Assembly: GCA_902615445.1 (NCBI GenBank)
Contig: CACMOQ010000001.1
Location: forward strand, 22,025 to 86,024
Length of the DNA: 64,000 bases
Reading direction: 5' to 3'
Source: an uncultured Pelagibacteraceae bacterium
GTDB lineage: Bacteria; Pseudomonadota; Alphaproteobacteria; Pelagibacterales; Pelagibacteraceae
The position numbers and the translations under genes are program-made. The notes under the pieces are model-generated. The model was not told the origin of the DNA. It searched no databases and saw nothing but the letters and a program-made list of their open reading frames with translations. Of this stretch, positions 16,527-27,646 are shown piece by piece (the first letter of the stretch is position 1; every line of letters begins with the position of its first letter).

Positions 16527-18073
16527 TGCTTACTGATATAGAATTACAAAAAAAAGTTGAGATTTTGACTAACAAACTAAAAGCGGGCTTATTTAAGGAA
16601 GTCATAGATGAAACAAAAATTTTACTAGAGAAAAGAAAACACCAGGTGTTATTTAATTTATTAAGTCTTTCCTATCAAAGTTTAGGTCAACATGAAAAAT
16701 CTATTGAAATAATGGAAATAGCCTTAAAAGCTAATTCCAGAAATCCTCATTTTTTAAATAATATAGGCCTTTCGCATTTTAGATTAAGTAATTTTAAAGA
16801 AGCGGAAAATTATTTTAAAAGAGGTTTAGACGAGGCACCAAAGTATATAAGTATTATAAACAATTTAGGAAATCTTAAAAGTTATCTTAACTTAAATAAG
16901 TCAGCTATTGAATATTTTAATAAGATTTTAAAAATAAACGATAAGTTAATCGAGCCATATTACAATTTAGCAATTAATTATGAAGCTATGGGTGAATTTG
17001 AAAAATCTTCAGAATGTTTAAAAAAAATTTTAGATTTAAATCCAAAATTTACAGACGCGGATCGAAAGTTATCAATCATGACGAAATATTCAAATAACCA
17101 TCCACATTATTTCAATATTAAAGATAAATTAGAAAATATAAAATTAAATGAAATGCAAAAATCTAATTTATATTTTGCCTTGGGAAAATATTTTGAAGAC
17201 ATCAATAATTACGAAGAGTCTTTTAAAAATTACTCTAATGGTAACAAAATAATAAAAAAAATAACTAATTACAAAATTCAAGAGGTGAAAAATGAATTCT
17301 TAGAAATTAAAGGTTTTAATTACGAAAATTTAAATATTGCGAACAATAATAAACATAGAAAATTAATTTTTATTGTGGGTATGCCAAGATCTGGAACTTC
17401 ATTAGTTGAACAAATTTTATCATCCCACTCAGAAGTATTTGGTGGCGGCGAACTGCCATTTTTAGAGAAAGAAGTTAGGATGCTTTTTCAAAAATTCAAT
17501 AAAGATAATCAATTGAATAAAGACGAAATTCAAGATTTAATCATAAATTGTAAAAAAAAATATCTAGAGAGAATTTCAAATTACGATATCACAGCTAAGA
17601 ACTTTACTGACAAAGCTCCTCTTAATTTTAGGTTTATAGGTTTTATTAAATACATTTTTCCTAATGCAAAAATAATAAATTGTAAAAGAAATCCAATGGA
17701 TATAATTTGGTCTAATTTTAAAAATTATTTTTCGAATTCTATGCCCTTCACAAATGACCTTGAAGATATCGCCCATTTTTACAAATTATACGAGGATTTG
17801 ATGGAATTTTTTCGAAAAAAATTTCCTGAAATTATTTATGATATTGAATACCTAAAACTTGTTGAAAATCCTGAAATTGAAATTCAAAAATTATTGAATT
17901 TTTGTGAATTAAAATGGGATAATAATTGCCTAAATCATCACAAAAATAAAAGGGCAATTAAAACAGCAAGTTCAACACAAGCAAGAAAGCCAATTTATAA
18001 AACAGCTGTAAAATCCTCTGACCGTTACAAAGATTATCTAAAAAATATTAAATCTATAATTCAGTCTAATTAG
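16526..18073 (+). CDS. TPR-repeat protein with C-terminal sulfotransferase domain
   Basis: Protein of 515 residues. About residues 1-240 consist of tetratricopeptide repeats, with units such as NNIGLSHFRLSNFKEAENYF and PYYNLAINYEAMGEFEKSSE. The C-terminal half is a PAPS-dependent sulfotransferase-like domain: the 5'-phosphosulfate loop is VGMPRSGTSLVEQ (about 286) and the 3'-phosphate site is CKRNPMDIIWSNFK (about 387). The sulfate acceptor is unknown. No signal peptide is seen. It closes the trkH-ampG-NlpC run and meets tyrA convergently with an 8 bp overlap (CTAATTAG). Confidence 0.85.
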   Translation: MLTDIELQKKVEILTNKLKAGLFKEVIDETKILLEKRKHQVLFNLLSLSYQSLGQHEKSIEIMEIALKANSRNPHFLNNIGLSHFRLSNFKEAENYFKRGLDEAPKYISIINNLGNLKSYLNLNKSAIEYFNKILKINDKLIEPYYNLAINYEAMGEFEKSSECLKKILDLNPKFTDADRKLSIMTKYSNNHPHYFNIKDKLENIKLNEMQKSNLYFALGKYFEDINNYEESFKNYSNGNKIIKKITNYKIQEVKNEFLEIKGFNYENLNIANNNKHRKLIFIVGMPRSGTSLVEQILSSHSEVFGGGELPFLEKEVRMLFQKFNKDNQLNKDEIQDLIINCKKKYLERISNYDITAKNFTDKAPLNFRFIGFIKYIFPNAKIINCKRNPMDIIWSNFKNYFSNSMPFTNDLEDIAHFYKLYEDLMEFFRKKFPEIIYDIEYLKLVENPEIEIQKLLNFCELKWDNNCLNHHKNKRAIKTASSTQARKPIYKTAVKSSDRYKDYLKNIKSIIQSN

Positions 18074-18965
18074 ATCGCCCAAAATCAGGTTTATTGATAT
18101 CTTGTTTTAATTTTATTATTTGTGATCTAACTTTTTTTGCTTTAGTGAGTTTATTAATAATTGATTTATTTTTTTTTAATTGAATATCCTTTTTAAAATC
18201 TTTTAGATTTTTTACAAAAATATCAATCGTTTTAGATATATTATGACTATTATCAAAAAAAATGTCTCTCCACATTATTTCATTAGATGCCGCAATTCTT
18301 GAAAAATCTCTTAAACCTCCAGCGCTATATTTGATAAGATCTAATTTTATTTTTTTTTCATAATCTTTAGCTGATTTAACTAAATTATAAGCTATCAAAT
18401 GAGGTAAATGGCTTGTAATTGAGAAAATTTGATCATGTCTTTCAGAACTCATTAAAACAGTTTTTGAACCAACTTTTCTCCAAAATGAGATTAGAAATTT
18501 CAGATGTTTAGGATTTGTTTTTTTGTCTTTGATCAAAACACACCATTTATCAACAAACATATTCTCTTTGCCATGTTCCGGCCCACTTACCTCAGATCCT
18601 GCTATAGGATGACTTTGAACCCAATTAATTCCATTTTTTAAAAATTTCTTAATAATTTTTGATGACTTCATTTTTGCAGAACCAATATCAGTTATAATTG
18701 TATTTGGTGATATGAAGTTATTCATTTTTAAAATGAGTTTTTTATATTCACTCATAGGTGTACAAAAAATAATCATATCTGAATTCATTACACCTTCTTT
18801 AAGTGATTTAGCATTTTTGACTGGCAATTTTAATTTTTTAATTTTAACAATATTTAATTTAGATTTTTCATAAATAAATATTTTTTTTGCTAATTTTTTT
18901 TTTGCAATTCTTCTTACCAAAGAAGATCCTAGCAATCCACAACCTATAATAAATACCTTTTTCAT
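18066..18965 (-). CDS. tyrA: Prephenate/arogenate dehydrogenase
   Basis: TyrA-type dehydrogenase of 299 residues for tyrosine synthesis. The NAD(P)-binding fold starts with KKVFIIGCGLLGSSLVRRI. The catalytic region has SHPIAGSEVSGPEHG (about 119), and SITSHLPHLIAYNL (about 187) and YSAGGLRDFSRIAAS (about 214) complete the family signature. No chorismate mutase or ACT domain is fused. Its start overlaps hisC by 4 bp. In Alphaproteobacteria the partner HisC-like aminotransferase often serves both histidine and aromatic pathways. Preference for prephenate or arogenate cannot be read from sequence. Confidence 0.9.
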   Translation of the reverse strand: MKKVFIIGCGLLGSSLVRRIAKKKLAKKIFIYEKSKLNIVKIKKLKLPVKNAKSLKEGVMNSDMIIFCTPMSEYKKLILKMNNFISPNTIITDIGSAKMKSSKIIKKFLKNGINWVQSHPIAGSEVSGPEHGKENMFVDKWCVLIKDKKTNPKHLKFLISFWRKVGSKTVLMSSERHDQIFSITSHLPHLIAYNLVKSAKDYEKKIKLDLIKYSAGGLRDFSRIAASNEIMWRDIFFDNSHNISKTIDIFVKNLKDFKKDIQLKKNKSIINKLTKAKKVRSQIIKLKQDINKPDFGRSN

Positions 18966-20047
18966 TTCTTAAATATATTTTCAGTTGTTTTCATAAATTT
19001 TAAATTTTCTTTTTTTGAACCAACAGTCAATCTCAACATATTTTTAATCTTATAGCTATTCTCTGTGGATCTTAATATTATTCCAGTATTTTTCAATTTT
19101 TCATAAAAATATTTAGCATTAATTCTACATTTATTAAAATTCAATAATAAAAAATTGGCAGAGACTTTATTCGAACTAATTTTGTATTTATTTAAAAAAT
19201 GTTTTAATTTTGTTGCATAAAAAAAATTATGATTAACTGATCGAGATATGAATTTATCGTCTTTAAGTGACTCTACAGCAGCTTTTTGAGCAACCTCATT
19301 GACATTAAAAGGAGGCTTTATAACATTTAAAGCTCTAATAATTTTTTTTGATCCATAACCCCAACCTATTCTTAAAGATGATAACCCATAAATTTTTGAG
19401 AAAGTCCTTAATATAAAAACATTTTGTTTATTTCTAAATAAATCTAACCCAGATTTATAATCTTTATTTTTCATATATTCTGCATACGCGTCATCAATAA
19501 CTAATAAAATATTTTTTCTTAGTTTTTTTCTTAATTCAATTAATTCTAACTTTGATAAATAAGTACCAGTTGGATTATTTGGATTAGCTAAAAAAACAAT
19601 TTTTGTTTTTTTGGTAACTTTTTTAATTATTTCTGGAACAGAAACTTTGAAGTTTTTTTCTTTTGAAAAAATAACATTAGCACCAACTATTTTTGCATAA
19701 ATTCTGTACATCAAAAAACTAAATTTCGGAACAATTACCTCATCTTTCGGTTTTAAAATAAGCTGACATAGCATTTGAATTACTTCGTCAGAACCTGCTC
19801 CACAAATAATTTTTTCTTTATCACAATTAAATTTTTTAGAAATTTGACTCCTTAATATGTCAGACTTACCATCTGGGTACCTAAATAGTTTTAGGTTTTT
19901 TGATGATAGAATCTTTTTTACTCTAGTACTCACACCAAGTGCAGACTCATTAGCAGAAAGTTTTATAATTTCTTTAAAATTTCTGATACTTGATTTACCA
20001 GGCTCATAAGCTTCAATATTGAATTTTTTAAATTTTATAGTTGTCAT
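18962..20047 (-). CDS. hisC: Histidinol-phosphate / aromatic aminotransferase
   Basis: Fold-type I PLP aminotransferase of 361 residues. N-terminal IKLSANESALGVS is the HisC substrate-binding motif; FLANPNNPTGTYLS binds PLP; the PLP lysine is in RTFSKIYGLSSLRIGWG. It transaminates imidazole-acetol phosphate in histidine synthesis and, given the 4 bp overlap with tyrA, probably also prephenate, phenylpyruvate or hydroxyphenylpyruvate. The gene is divergent from the SAM-II riboswitch and metX. Confidence 0.9.
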   Translation of the reverse strand: MTTIKFKKFNIEAYEPGKSSIRNFKEIIKLSANESALGVSTRVKKILSSKNLKLFRYPDGKSDILRSQISKKFNCDKEKIICGAGSDEVIQMLCQLILKPKDEVIVPKFSFLMYRIYAKIVGANVIFSKEKNFKVSVPEIIKKVTKKTKIVFLANPNNPTGTYLSKLELIELRKKLRKNILLVIDDAYAEYMKNKDYKSGLDLFRNKQNVFILRTFSKIYGLSSLRIGWGYGSKKIIRALNVIKPPFNVNEVAQKAAVESLKDDKFISRSVNHNFFYATKLKHFLNKYKISSNKVSANFLLLNFNKCRINAKYFYEKLKNTGIILRSTENSYKIKNMLRLTVGSKKENLKFMKTTENIFKK

Positions 20048-20121
20048 GTTTTAAATTTAAGCCCCTTTATAAATAAAATAACAATTTTTTATATAGTATT
20101 AGTTAAAATATTTTTTTAAAA

Positions 20122-20150
20122 TTGACATACTAATTAAGTTCTTGTACAAA
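20122..20150 (+). promoter_or_regulatory. Candidate promoter of metX
   Basis: A perfect TTGACA (20122-20127) is followed after 17 bases by TACAAA (20145-20150), four matches to TATAAT. The predicted start near 20156 falls at the edge of the riboswitch 5' strand, so either the true start is a few bases earlier or another -10 element upstream is used. Confidence 0.5.
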
Positions 20151-20152
20151 AA

Positions 20153-20206
20153 CCTCGCGCTGATTTACCTGAATTGCGAGCGCTTTAAAAAAACCGCTAA
20201 AAAAGT
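20153..20206 (+). promoter_or_regulatory. SAM-II riboswitch upstream of metX
   Basis: The sequence TCGCGCTGATTTACC (from 20155), then TTGCGAGCGC and CCGCTAAAAAAG, closely follows the SAM-II aptamer known from Alphaproteobacteria and marine metagenomes (core TCGCGCTGATTTAACC, TTGCAAGCGC, GCTAAAAAG). Stem P1 is GCGCT (20157-20161) with AGCGC (20179-20183); the conserved 3' GCTAAAAA strand would form the pseudoknot with the loop. SAM binding should lower expression of metX, the first committed methionine gene. The aptamer ends about 34 bases before the ATG, with a run of seven T between. Confidence 0.93.
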
Positions 20207-20239
20207 TTTTTTCTCACAATTCAATTTTCAGCTTTTATT

Positions 20240-21364
20240 ATGGATATTAAACAAAATATAAAAACGTTGATTGTTGAAAAACCACTCAAATTAGATTGTG
20301 GTCAGACTATTAATAATTTTCCGTTAGCATATGAAACTTATGGTTCACTAAATCATGAAAAAGATAATGCGATTTTGGTATTTCATGCTTTAACTGGTGA
20401 TCAATTTGTAACAGGTATAAATCCAGTTACCAAAAAGGATGGTTGGTGGTCTTACGCAGTAGGTTCGGGTAAGTCGATAGATACAGATAAATATTTTGTA
20501 ATCTGTGCAAATGTAATAGGTGGATGTATGGGGTCTTTTGGGCCTAGCCATGAAAATCCCAAGACAAAAAAAATTTATGGGACAGATTTCCCAGTTATTA
20601 CAATTAATGACATGGTAAATGCACAAATTAACTTGTTAGATTTTTTTGGAATAAAAAAACTTTTTTCAATTGTAGGTGGTTCAATGGGTGGAATGCAAGT
20701 CCTACAATTTATTAGTAATTATCCTGATAAAACGAAAACAGCAATACCAATTGCTTGTACTTCAAGTCATTCAGCTCAAAATATTGCTTTTAATGAACTT
20801 GGCAGACAAGCTATTGCAGCAGATCATGATTGGTCAGATGGAAATTATAATTCAAAAAACGTTGCACCTGATAAAGGATTAGCTGTTGCTAGAATGGCTG
20901 CACATATCACTTATCTCTCAAAAAAAGGGCTTCAGGAAAAATTTGGAAGAAAACTTCAAGAAAGAGATGATTTGAAATTTGGTTTTGATGCTGACTTTCA
21001 AATTGAAAGTTATCTTAGATACCAAGGTTCAGTATTTGTAGATCGGTTCGATGCGAATAGCTATTTATATATTACCAGAGCCATGGATTATTTTGATTTA
21101 GTAAAACAATTTAATGGCAATCTATCTGACGCTTTTAAAGATACTAAAGCAAAATTTTTCATAATATCTTTTACCTCAGATTGGCTTTATCCAACACAAG
21201 AAAATAAAGACATTGTAATTGCCTTAAACGCTGTTGGTGCAAATGTAGGTTTTGTTGAAATTGAGTCTGATAAAGGCCACGATTCTTTTTTGCTTAATAT
21301 TCCAGATTTCTTAAAAGCTCTTAAAAATTTTTTAGATAAATCTTATGCAGAAAAACTTTCATGA
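20240..21364 (+). CDS. metX: Homoserine O-acyltransferase (MetX)
   Basis: Alpha/beta hydrolase-fold acyltransferase of 374 residues, converting homoserine to O-acetyl- or O-succinyl-homoserine for methionine synthesis. The nucleophile is S148 in GGSMGGMQVLQF, the acid is the aspartate in SFTSDWLYP, and the base is H347 in DKGHDSFLL. N-terminal LVFHALTGDQFV and GGCMGSFGPSHENP fit the family. The acyl donor cannot be assigned by eye. It lies directly under a SAM-II riboswitch and overlaps metW by 4 bp. Confidence 0.95.
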   Translation: MDIKQNIKTLIVEKPLKLDCGQTINNFPLAYETYGSLNHEKDNAILVFHALTGDQFVTGINPVTKKDGWWSYAVGSGKSIDTDKYFVICANVIGGCMGSFGPSHENPKTKKIYGTDFPVITINDMVNAQINLLDFFGIKKLFSIVGGSMGGMQVLQFISNYPDKTKTAIPIACTSSHSAQNIAFNELGRQAIAADHDWSDGNYNSKNVAPDKGLAVARMAAHITYLSKKGLQEKFGRKLQERDDLKFGFDADFQIESYLRYQGSVFVDRFDANSYLYITRAMDYFDLVKQFNGNLSDAFKDTKAKFFIISFTSDWLYPTQENKDIVIALNAVGANVGFVEIESDKGHDSFLLNIPDFLKALKNFLDKSYAEKLS

Positions 21365-21957
21365 AACCAGAATATAAAATTATTTCAGATTTAATTGAAA
21401 AAAATGCAAAAGTTCTTGACGTAGGATGTGATGATGGAACTTTAATGGAGTTTTTAAAAAAAAATAAAAATGTCAATATCAGGGGAATTGAAATTTCAAA
21501 AAAAAAAGTGCAAACTTGTATTGCTAAGGGGCTTACAGTTATCGAGGGGAATGCAGAATTTGATTTAAAGCAATTTCCAAATGACTCTTTTGAGTATGTT
21601 GTTCTTGGACAAACTTTACAAGCTTTTATAAATCCTGAGATAGTAATTAAAGAACTTTTACGAGTTGGCAACAGAGCTATAGTAACTATTCCAAATTTCG
21701 GACACTGGAAAGTAAGATTAAATTTATTATTTAAAGGAACAATGCCAATTACAAACTCTTTGCCTCATGATTGGTATAACACACCAAACATTCACATGTG
21801 TACTATAAAAGATTTTGTTAAATTTTCTAAGATTATTAACTTTAAAATTTTTAAATCTTTAGCGTTAATTAATGAAAACGTTTCTGATATTAATAACTCA
21901 AATCTTATTTTTAAAAATTTATTTGGAGAACTTGGGATATTTTTAATAGAAAAATAA
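21361..21957 (+). CDS. metW: MetW-like SAM-dependent methyltransferase-fold protein
   Basis: Protein of 198 residues with the SAM-binding glycine loop VLDVGCDDGTLMEFL (about 25-39) and the MetW signature LGQTLQAFINPEIVIKELLRVG. It also carries TIPNFGHWKVRLNLLFKGTMP and LPHDWYNTPNIH. MetW is regularly paired with MetX in Alpha- and Betaproteobacteria and is thought to support MetX activity, although its precise chemistry is unsettled. It overlaps metX by 4 bp and is followed directly by gloB. Confidence 0.93.
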   Translation: MKPEYKIISDLIEKNAKVLDVGCDDGTLMEFLKKNKNVNIRGIEISKKKVQTCIAKGLTVIEGNAEFDLKQFPNDSFEYVVLGQTLQAFINPEIVIKELLRVGNRAIVTIPNFGHWKVRLNLLFKGTMPITNSLPHDWYNTPNIHMCTIKDFVKFSKIINFKIFKSLALINENVSDINNSNLIFKNLFGELGIFLIEK

Positions 21958-22677
21958 ATGAAAATTGAAATTATTAAATGTCTGCAGGATAATTATAGCT
22001 ACTTAATTATTGATAATGAAAATCAAACTGCTTGTGTTGTTGACCCTGGCGAATCTACACCAATAATCAATTATCTTGATAAGTCAAAAATAGATTTAAA
22101 ATTTATTCTTAATACACACCATCATTATGATCATGTAGGTGGAAATTTTGAGTTAAAAAAAAAGTATAATTGTAAAGTGGTCGGATTTATTGGAGATAAA
22201 AATCGTATACCGGAGATTGATATATCTCTAGAGGACAAACAAATTTGGAAAAAAGATAATTTTGAAGCAAAAATTTATCATGTTCCAGGTCATACATCTG
22301 GACATATCGCTTTTCATTTTTTTAAAGAAAAAAAAATTTTCACAGGTGATACTCTATTTTCTTTAGGGTGTGGAAGAATTTTTGAAGGAACACATGAACA
22401 AATGTATAATTCAATTAAAAAAATTAAATCATTGCCAAATGATACAGAAATATATTGTGGCCATGAATATACTTTACAAAACTCAAATTTTTGTATTGCC
22501 AATGACCCTAGTAATTTAAAACTAAAAAATAAAATCCTAGAGATTAATAGAAAACTTAAAAATGCATTGCCAACTATACCAAGTACTTTAGCTGATGAGT
22601 TAGAATGTAATATATTTCTTAAAGCAAAAGATTTAGAAAGTTTTTCAAAATTAAGAGATTTAAAGGATAATTTCTAG
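21958..22677 (+). CDS. gloB: Hydroxyacylglutathione hydrolase (glyoxalase II)
   Basis: Metallo-beta-lactamase-fold enzyme of 239 residues with the metal motif NTHHHYDHVGG (about 51-61), further ligands in VPGHTSGHIAF and FTGDTLFSLGCGR, and YCGHEYTLQNSNF. It hydrolyses S-lactoyl-glutathione to lactate and glutathione in methylglyoxal detoxification. The C-terminal domain for glutathione binding (EINRKLKNALPTIPSTLADE) is present, distinguishing it from generic family members. The ATG follows the metW stop with no gap, so it belongs to the metX transcript. Confidence 0.92.
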   Translation: MKIEIIKCLQDNYSYLIIDNENQTACVVDPGESTPIINYLDKSKIDLKFILNTHHHYDHVGGNFELKKKYNCKVVGFIGDKNRIPEIDISLEDKQIWKKDNFEAKIYHVPGHTSGHIAFHFFKEKKIFTGDTLFSLGCGRIFEGTHEQMYNSIKKIKSLPNDTEIYCGHEYTLQNSNFCIANDPSNLKLKNKILEINRKLKNALPTIPSTLADELECNIFLKAKDLESFSKLRDLKDNF

Positions 22678-22686
22678 TTAATAAGC

Positions 22687-22714
22687 TTGACTAAAGAAAT
22701 GCCCCGACTATATT
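22687..22714 (+). promoter_or_regulatory. Sigma-70-type promoter of the rplU operon
   Basis: TTGACT (22687-22692), a 16 bp spacer and TATATT (22709-22714) match the housekeeping consensus at five of six positions each. The expected start near 22721 gives a leader of about 16 bases before the rplU ATG at 22737. Confidence 0.6.
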
Positions 22715-22736
22715 GCCTCATAAAAAAATCAAATTT

Positions 22737-23135
22737 ATGTCATACGCAGTTATAAAAACAGGTGGAAAACAATATAAAGTGAAGTCTGGTGAAATTTTAA
22801 AAATTGAAAAATTACCAGACTCAAAATCTGACACTAAAATTGAATTTAATGATATATTGGCATATGGAGATAATAAAGTTATAGAAATAGGTTCACCAAT
22901 AATTCAAGGTGCCAAAGTAGAGGCAAACCTAATAAAAAATAGTAAAAATAGAACAGTACTTATTTTCAAAAAAAGGAGAAGACAAAATTCAAGACGAAAA
23001 AATGGTCACAGACAAGAATATTCTATGATTAGAATAAATAAAATTTTTTCAAAAGATGGTAAAATTTTATCCGAAGCTGAGAAAATTTCTAAACCAACAA
23101 AAAAAGATCCTGCGAAAAAGGAATTGAAGAAATAA
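22737..23135 (+). CDS. rplU: 50S ribosomal protein L21
   Basis: L21 of about 132 residues starting MSYAVIKTGGKQYKVKSGE. An upstream in-frame start at 22713 would add eight residues but overlaps the predicted promoter and is not conserved in the family, so 22737 is chosen. Conserved KKRRRQNSRRKNGHRQEYSMI binds 23S rRNA. A lysine-rich tail of about 30 residues (ISKPTKKDPAKKELKK) extends past the usual C-terminus. It heads the rplU-rpmA-obgE run. Confidence 0.95.
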   Translation: MSYAVIKTGGKQYKVKSGEILKIEKLPDSKSDTKIEFNDILAYGDNKVIEIGSPIIQGAKVEANLIKNSKNRTVLIFKKRRRQNSRRKNGHRQEYSMIRINKIFSKDGKILSEAEKISKPTKKDPAKKELKK

Positions 23136-23146
23136 AGGAATAAAAT

Positions 23147-23401
23147 ATGGCTACAAAAAAAGCTGGTGGATCATCAAGGAATGGTAGAGATAGTGCCGGC
23201 AGAAGACTTGGTGTAAAAAAATATGGTGGCCAAAACGTTATCCCCGGCAACATAATTGTAAGACAAAGAGGTACTAAAATATTTCCAGGAAAAAATGTGG
23301 GTATGGGAAAAGACCACTCAATTTTTTCAGTAATAAAAGGTAAAGTTGTTTTTAAAAAAACAAAATCCGATAGAACTTTTGTTTCAGTAAAACCCAATTA
23401 A
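23147..23401 (+). CDS. rpmA: 50S ribosomal protein L27
   Basis: L27 of 84 residues with the classic start [21 protein letters not shown] and [18 protein letters not shown]. The N-terminal tail reaches the peptidyl-transferase centre. An AAGGAATAAA ribosome binding site precedes the ATG. It follows rplU by 11 bp, the standard bacterial arrangement. Confidence 0.97.
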   Translation: MATKKAGGSSRNGRDSAGRRLGVKKYGGQNVIPGNIIVRQRGTKIFPGKNVGMGKDHSIFSVIKGKVVFKKTKSDRTFVSVKPN

Positions 23402-23419
23402 TATTACAACTCAAAATAG

Positions 23420-25507
<2,088 letters not shown>

Positions 25508-25508
<1 letters not shown>

Positions 25509-26758
25509 TGAAAAAGTTACTAACTAATGTCGGAAAAAAATCAAAAAAAGCAGTTAATAAAAGGTTAAGTGCAAAAAAAAAAGACAAGGTTCTGAAGGAT
25601 TATCGTCTTCTAATCATAAAAAATAAAAAATTGATAATTAATGAAAATAAAAAGGATGTTAAGAATGCCTACAAAAAGGGTATTAAAAACAATTTAATCC
25701 AAAGATTGGTATTAAATGATAAAAAAATAATTGCGATAACCAATTCTATAAAAAAGATTATTGGTTTAAAGGATCCTACAAATGTAGTTTTAGAAAAATG
25801 GAAAAGACCTAATGGTTTAGTAATATCAAAAGTATCTATACCTATTGGAGTAATTGGTGTCATATACGAAAGTAGACCTAATGTTACAGCAGATGTTGCA
25901 TCATTGTGTTTTAAGTCTGGGAATGCTGTAATTTTAAAAGGTGGATCTGAAGCATACTATTCTAATCTTATTCTGACAAAATTCTTTAGAAAATCACTAA
26001 AAAAAAATAATGTCGATGAAAATTTTGTTCAGTTTTTAACACTGAAAAAAAGAAGTGTTGTTGATTTTCTTTTACAAAAAATGAGTAAATTTATTGATGT
26101 AATAATTCCAAGAGGCGGGAAAGGTTTAGTAAAAAAAGTACAAGATTTGTCATCTGTTCCAACAATTGGCCATTTGGAAGGTATTTGTCATTCTTATGTG
26201 GATAAAAATGCAAATCCAAAAATTGCAAATAAAATAGTTCAAAATGCTAAAATGAGGAATACCGCAATATGTGGAGCAACTGAGACAATTCTTTTACATG
26301 AAAAAATAATTAAGAAGTTTGGAAATAAAATTTTAAAAAATTTAGAAGAAAATGGATGTAAGATTATTGGTGATAATAAGATCAGAAAACTTTATGATAA
26401 AAAAATTCAAAAGGCTTCAATAAAAGATTGGTCAAAAGAATATTTATCACCTGTTGTTTCTGTAAAATCAGTAAAAAATATAGATGAAGCTATATTGCAC
26501 ATTAACAAATACGGAACCATGCATACAGATTGTATTATTACTCAAAACAAAAAATCAGCAAAAAAATTTTTAAATGAGGTAAAAAGTTCAATAGCTATGC
26601 ACAATACTTCAACACAATTTGCAGATGGAGGTGAGTTTGGATTTGGTGGTGAGGTGGGCATCTCAACTAATACGCTTCCACCTAGGGGACCAGTTGGACT
26701 TAATCAGCTTATTTCCTACAAATATCAAGTCACTAGTAAAGGTCAAATAAGGAAATAA
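25508..26758 (+). CDS. proA: Gamma-glutamyl phosphate reductase
   Basis: Aldehyde-dehydrogenase-fold reductase of 416 residues, making glutamate-5-semialdehyde, the second step of proline synthesis. Motifs are VIYESRPNVTADVASLCFKSGNAVILKGGSEA, IIPRGGKGLVKKV, the catalytic cysteine in MRNTAICGATETIL, and GGEFGFGGEVGISTNTLPPRGPVGL at the C-terminus. It is coupled to proB by a 1 bp overlap and followed by nadD. Confidence 0.95.
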
Positions 26759-26759
26759 T

Positions 26760-27278
26760 TTGAATTTAAAAAAAAAAAGAATTGGAATTTTAGGTGGTTC
26801 ATTTGATCCTGCCCACAAAGGCCATCTAGCTATATCTAAAGAAGCAGTGAAAAGATTTAGACTTAAAAAAGTTATATGGGCAATTACAAAAAAAAACCCT
26901 TTTAAGAAACAAAGCAAAATAAAAGTTTTAGATAGAATTAAATTTTGTAAAAAATTGATAGGAAAAAATAAATCTATTAAAGTACAGTTTTACGAAGATA
27001 AAATTAAATCAAATAAAACTTTCGACTTAATTAATTACCTAACTAAGAAACAAAAATACGATATCTTCTTTATAATGGGTGCAGATAATCTAATTAATTT
27101 TCATAAATGGTACAAATGGAAATCAATTCTACAAAAATGTAATATTTTAGTTTTTGACCGCCATGGCTATAAAAAAAAATCTTTAAATTCTATGACATTT
27201 AAAAGGTTAAAGAGTAATCTCAAATTTATCGAGTTTAATAAAGTCAATATTTCATCTTCTCAATTAAGAAAAATTTGA
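26760..27278 (+). CDS. nadD: Nicotinate-nucleotide adenylyltransferase
   Basis: NadD of 172 residues, adenylating nicotinate mononucleotide in NAD synthesis. It starts with TTG at 26760, supported by the ribosome binding site AGGA seven bases upstream and by family alignment (KKRIGILGGSFDPAHKGHLAIS). The nucleotidyltransferase motif GGSFDPAHKGH and the late ISSSQLRKI are present. The length is a little short for the family. The start lies one base after the proA stop. Confidence 0.93.
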   Translation: MNLKKKRIGILGGSFDPAHKGHLAISKEAVKRFRLKKVIWAITKKNPFKKQSKIKVLDRIKFCKKLIGKNKSIKVQFYEDKIKSNKTFDLINYLTKKQKYDIFFIMGADNLINFHKWYKWKSILQKCNILVFDRHGYKKKSLNSMTFKRLKSNLKFIEFNKVNISSSQLRKI

Positions 27279-27295
27279 TAAGGTTTAAATGTTTA

Positions 27296-27646
27296 ATGGA
27301 TAATATATCAGAGCTCAAAAAAATCATAATACAAACCTTAGATATCAATAAAGCGTTGGATATAGTCAGTATTGATTTAAAACATAAAAGTTCTATGGCT
27401 GATTATATGATAATAGCTAGTGGCACTTCATCTAGACATATTCAATCTTTGTCAGAGCAAGTTTTAGATAAATTAAAAGATAATGGTGTGAAAGACTGCA
27501 AAATTGAGGGTAAAGACAGTAGCGAATGGAAATTAGTAGATGGTATTGACCTGGTAATTCATATTTTTCATCCTGAAAAAAGAAAATTTTACGAGCTAGA
27601 AAAAATGTGGGCAGAATTAATCCCAAAAGAAAAATTGATAATATAA
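27296..27646 (+). CDS. rsfS: Ribosomal silencing factor RsfS
   Basis: RsfS/Iojap protein of 116 residues from the ATG at 27296; a TTG at 27275 would add seven residues and overlap nadD but lacks family support. Conserved elements are DIVSIDLKHKSSMADYMIIASGTSSRHIQSLSEQV and the C-terminal EWKLVDGIDLVIHIFHPEKRKFYELEKMW. It binds L14 and blocks subunit joining under starvation. The TAA overlaps the ctpA ATG by 1 bp. The rlmH gene usually following rsfS is absent. Confidence 0.93.
   Translation: MDNISELKKIIIQTLDINKALDIVSIDLKHKSSMADYMIIASGTSSRHIQSLSEQVLDKLKDNGVKDCKIEGKDSSEWKLVDGIDLVIHIFHPEKRKFYELEKMWAELIPKEKLII

Noticed and set aside
22713..22736. Upstream start for rplU at 22713
   Set aside because: It overlaps the predicted -10 box and adds residues not found in L21; the ATG at 22737 gives the standard N-terminus.
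27607..27645. Upstream start for ctpA at 27607
   Set aside because: It would put a charged stretch before the signal peptide and lies inside rsfS; the ATG at 27646 overlaps the rsfS stop in the pattern typical of this genome.
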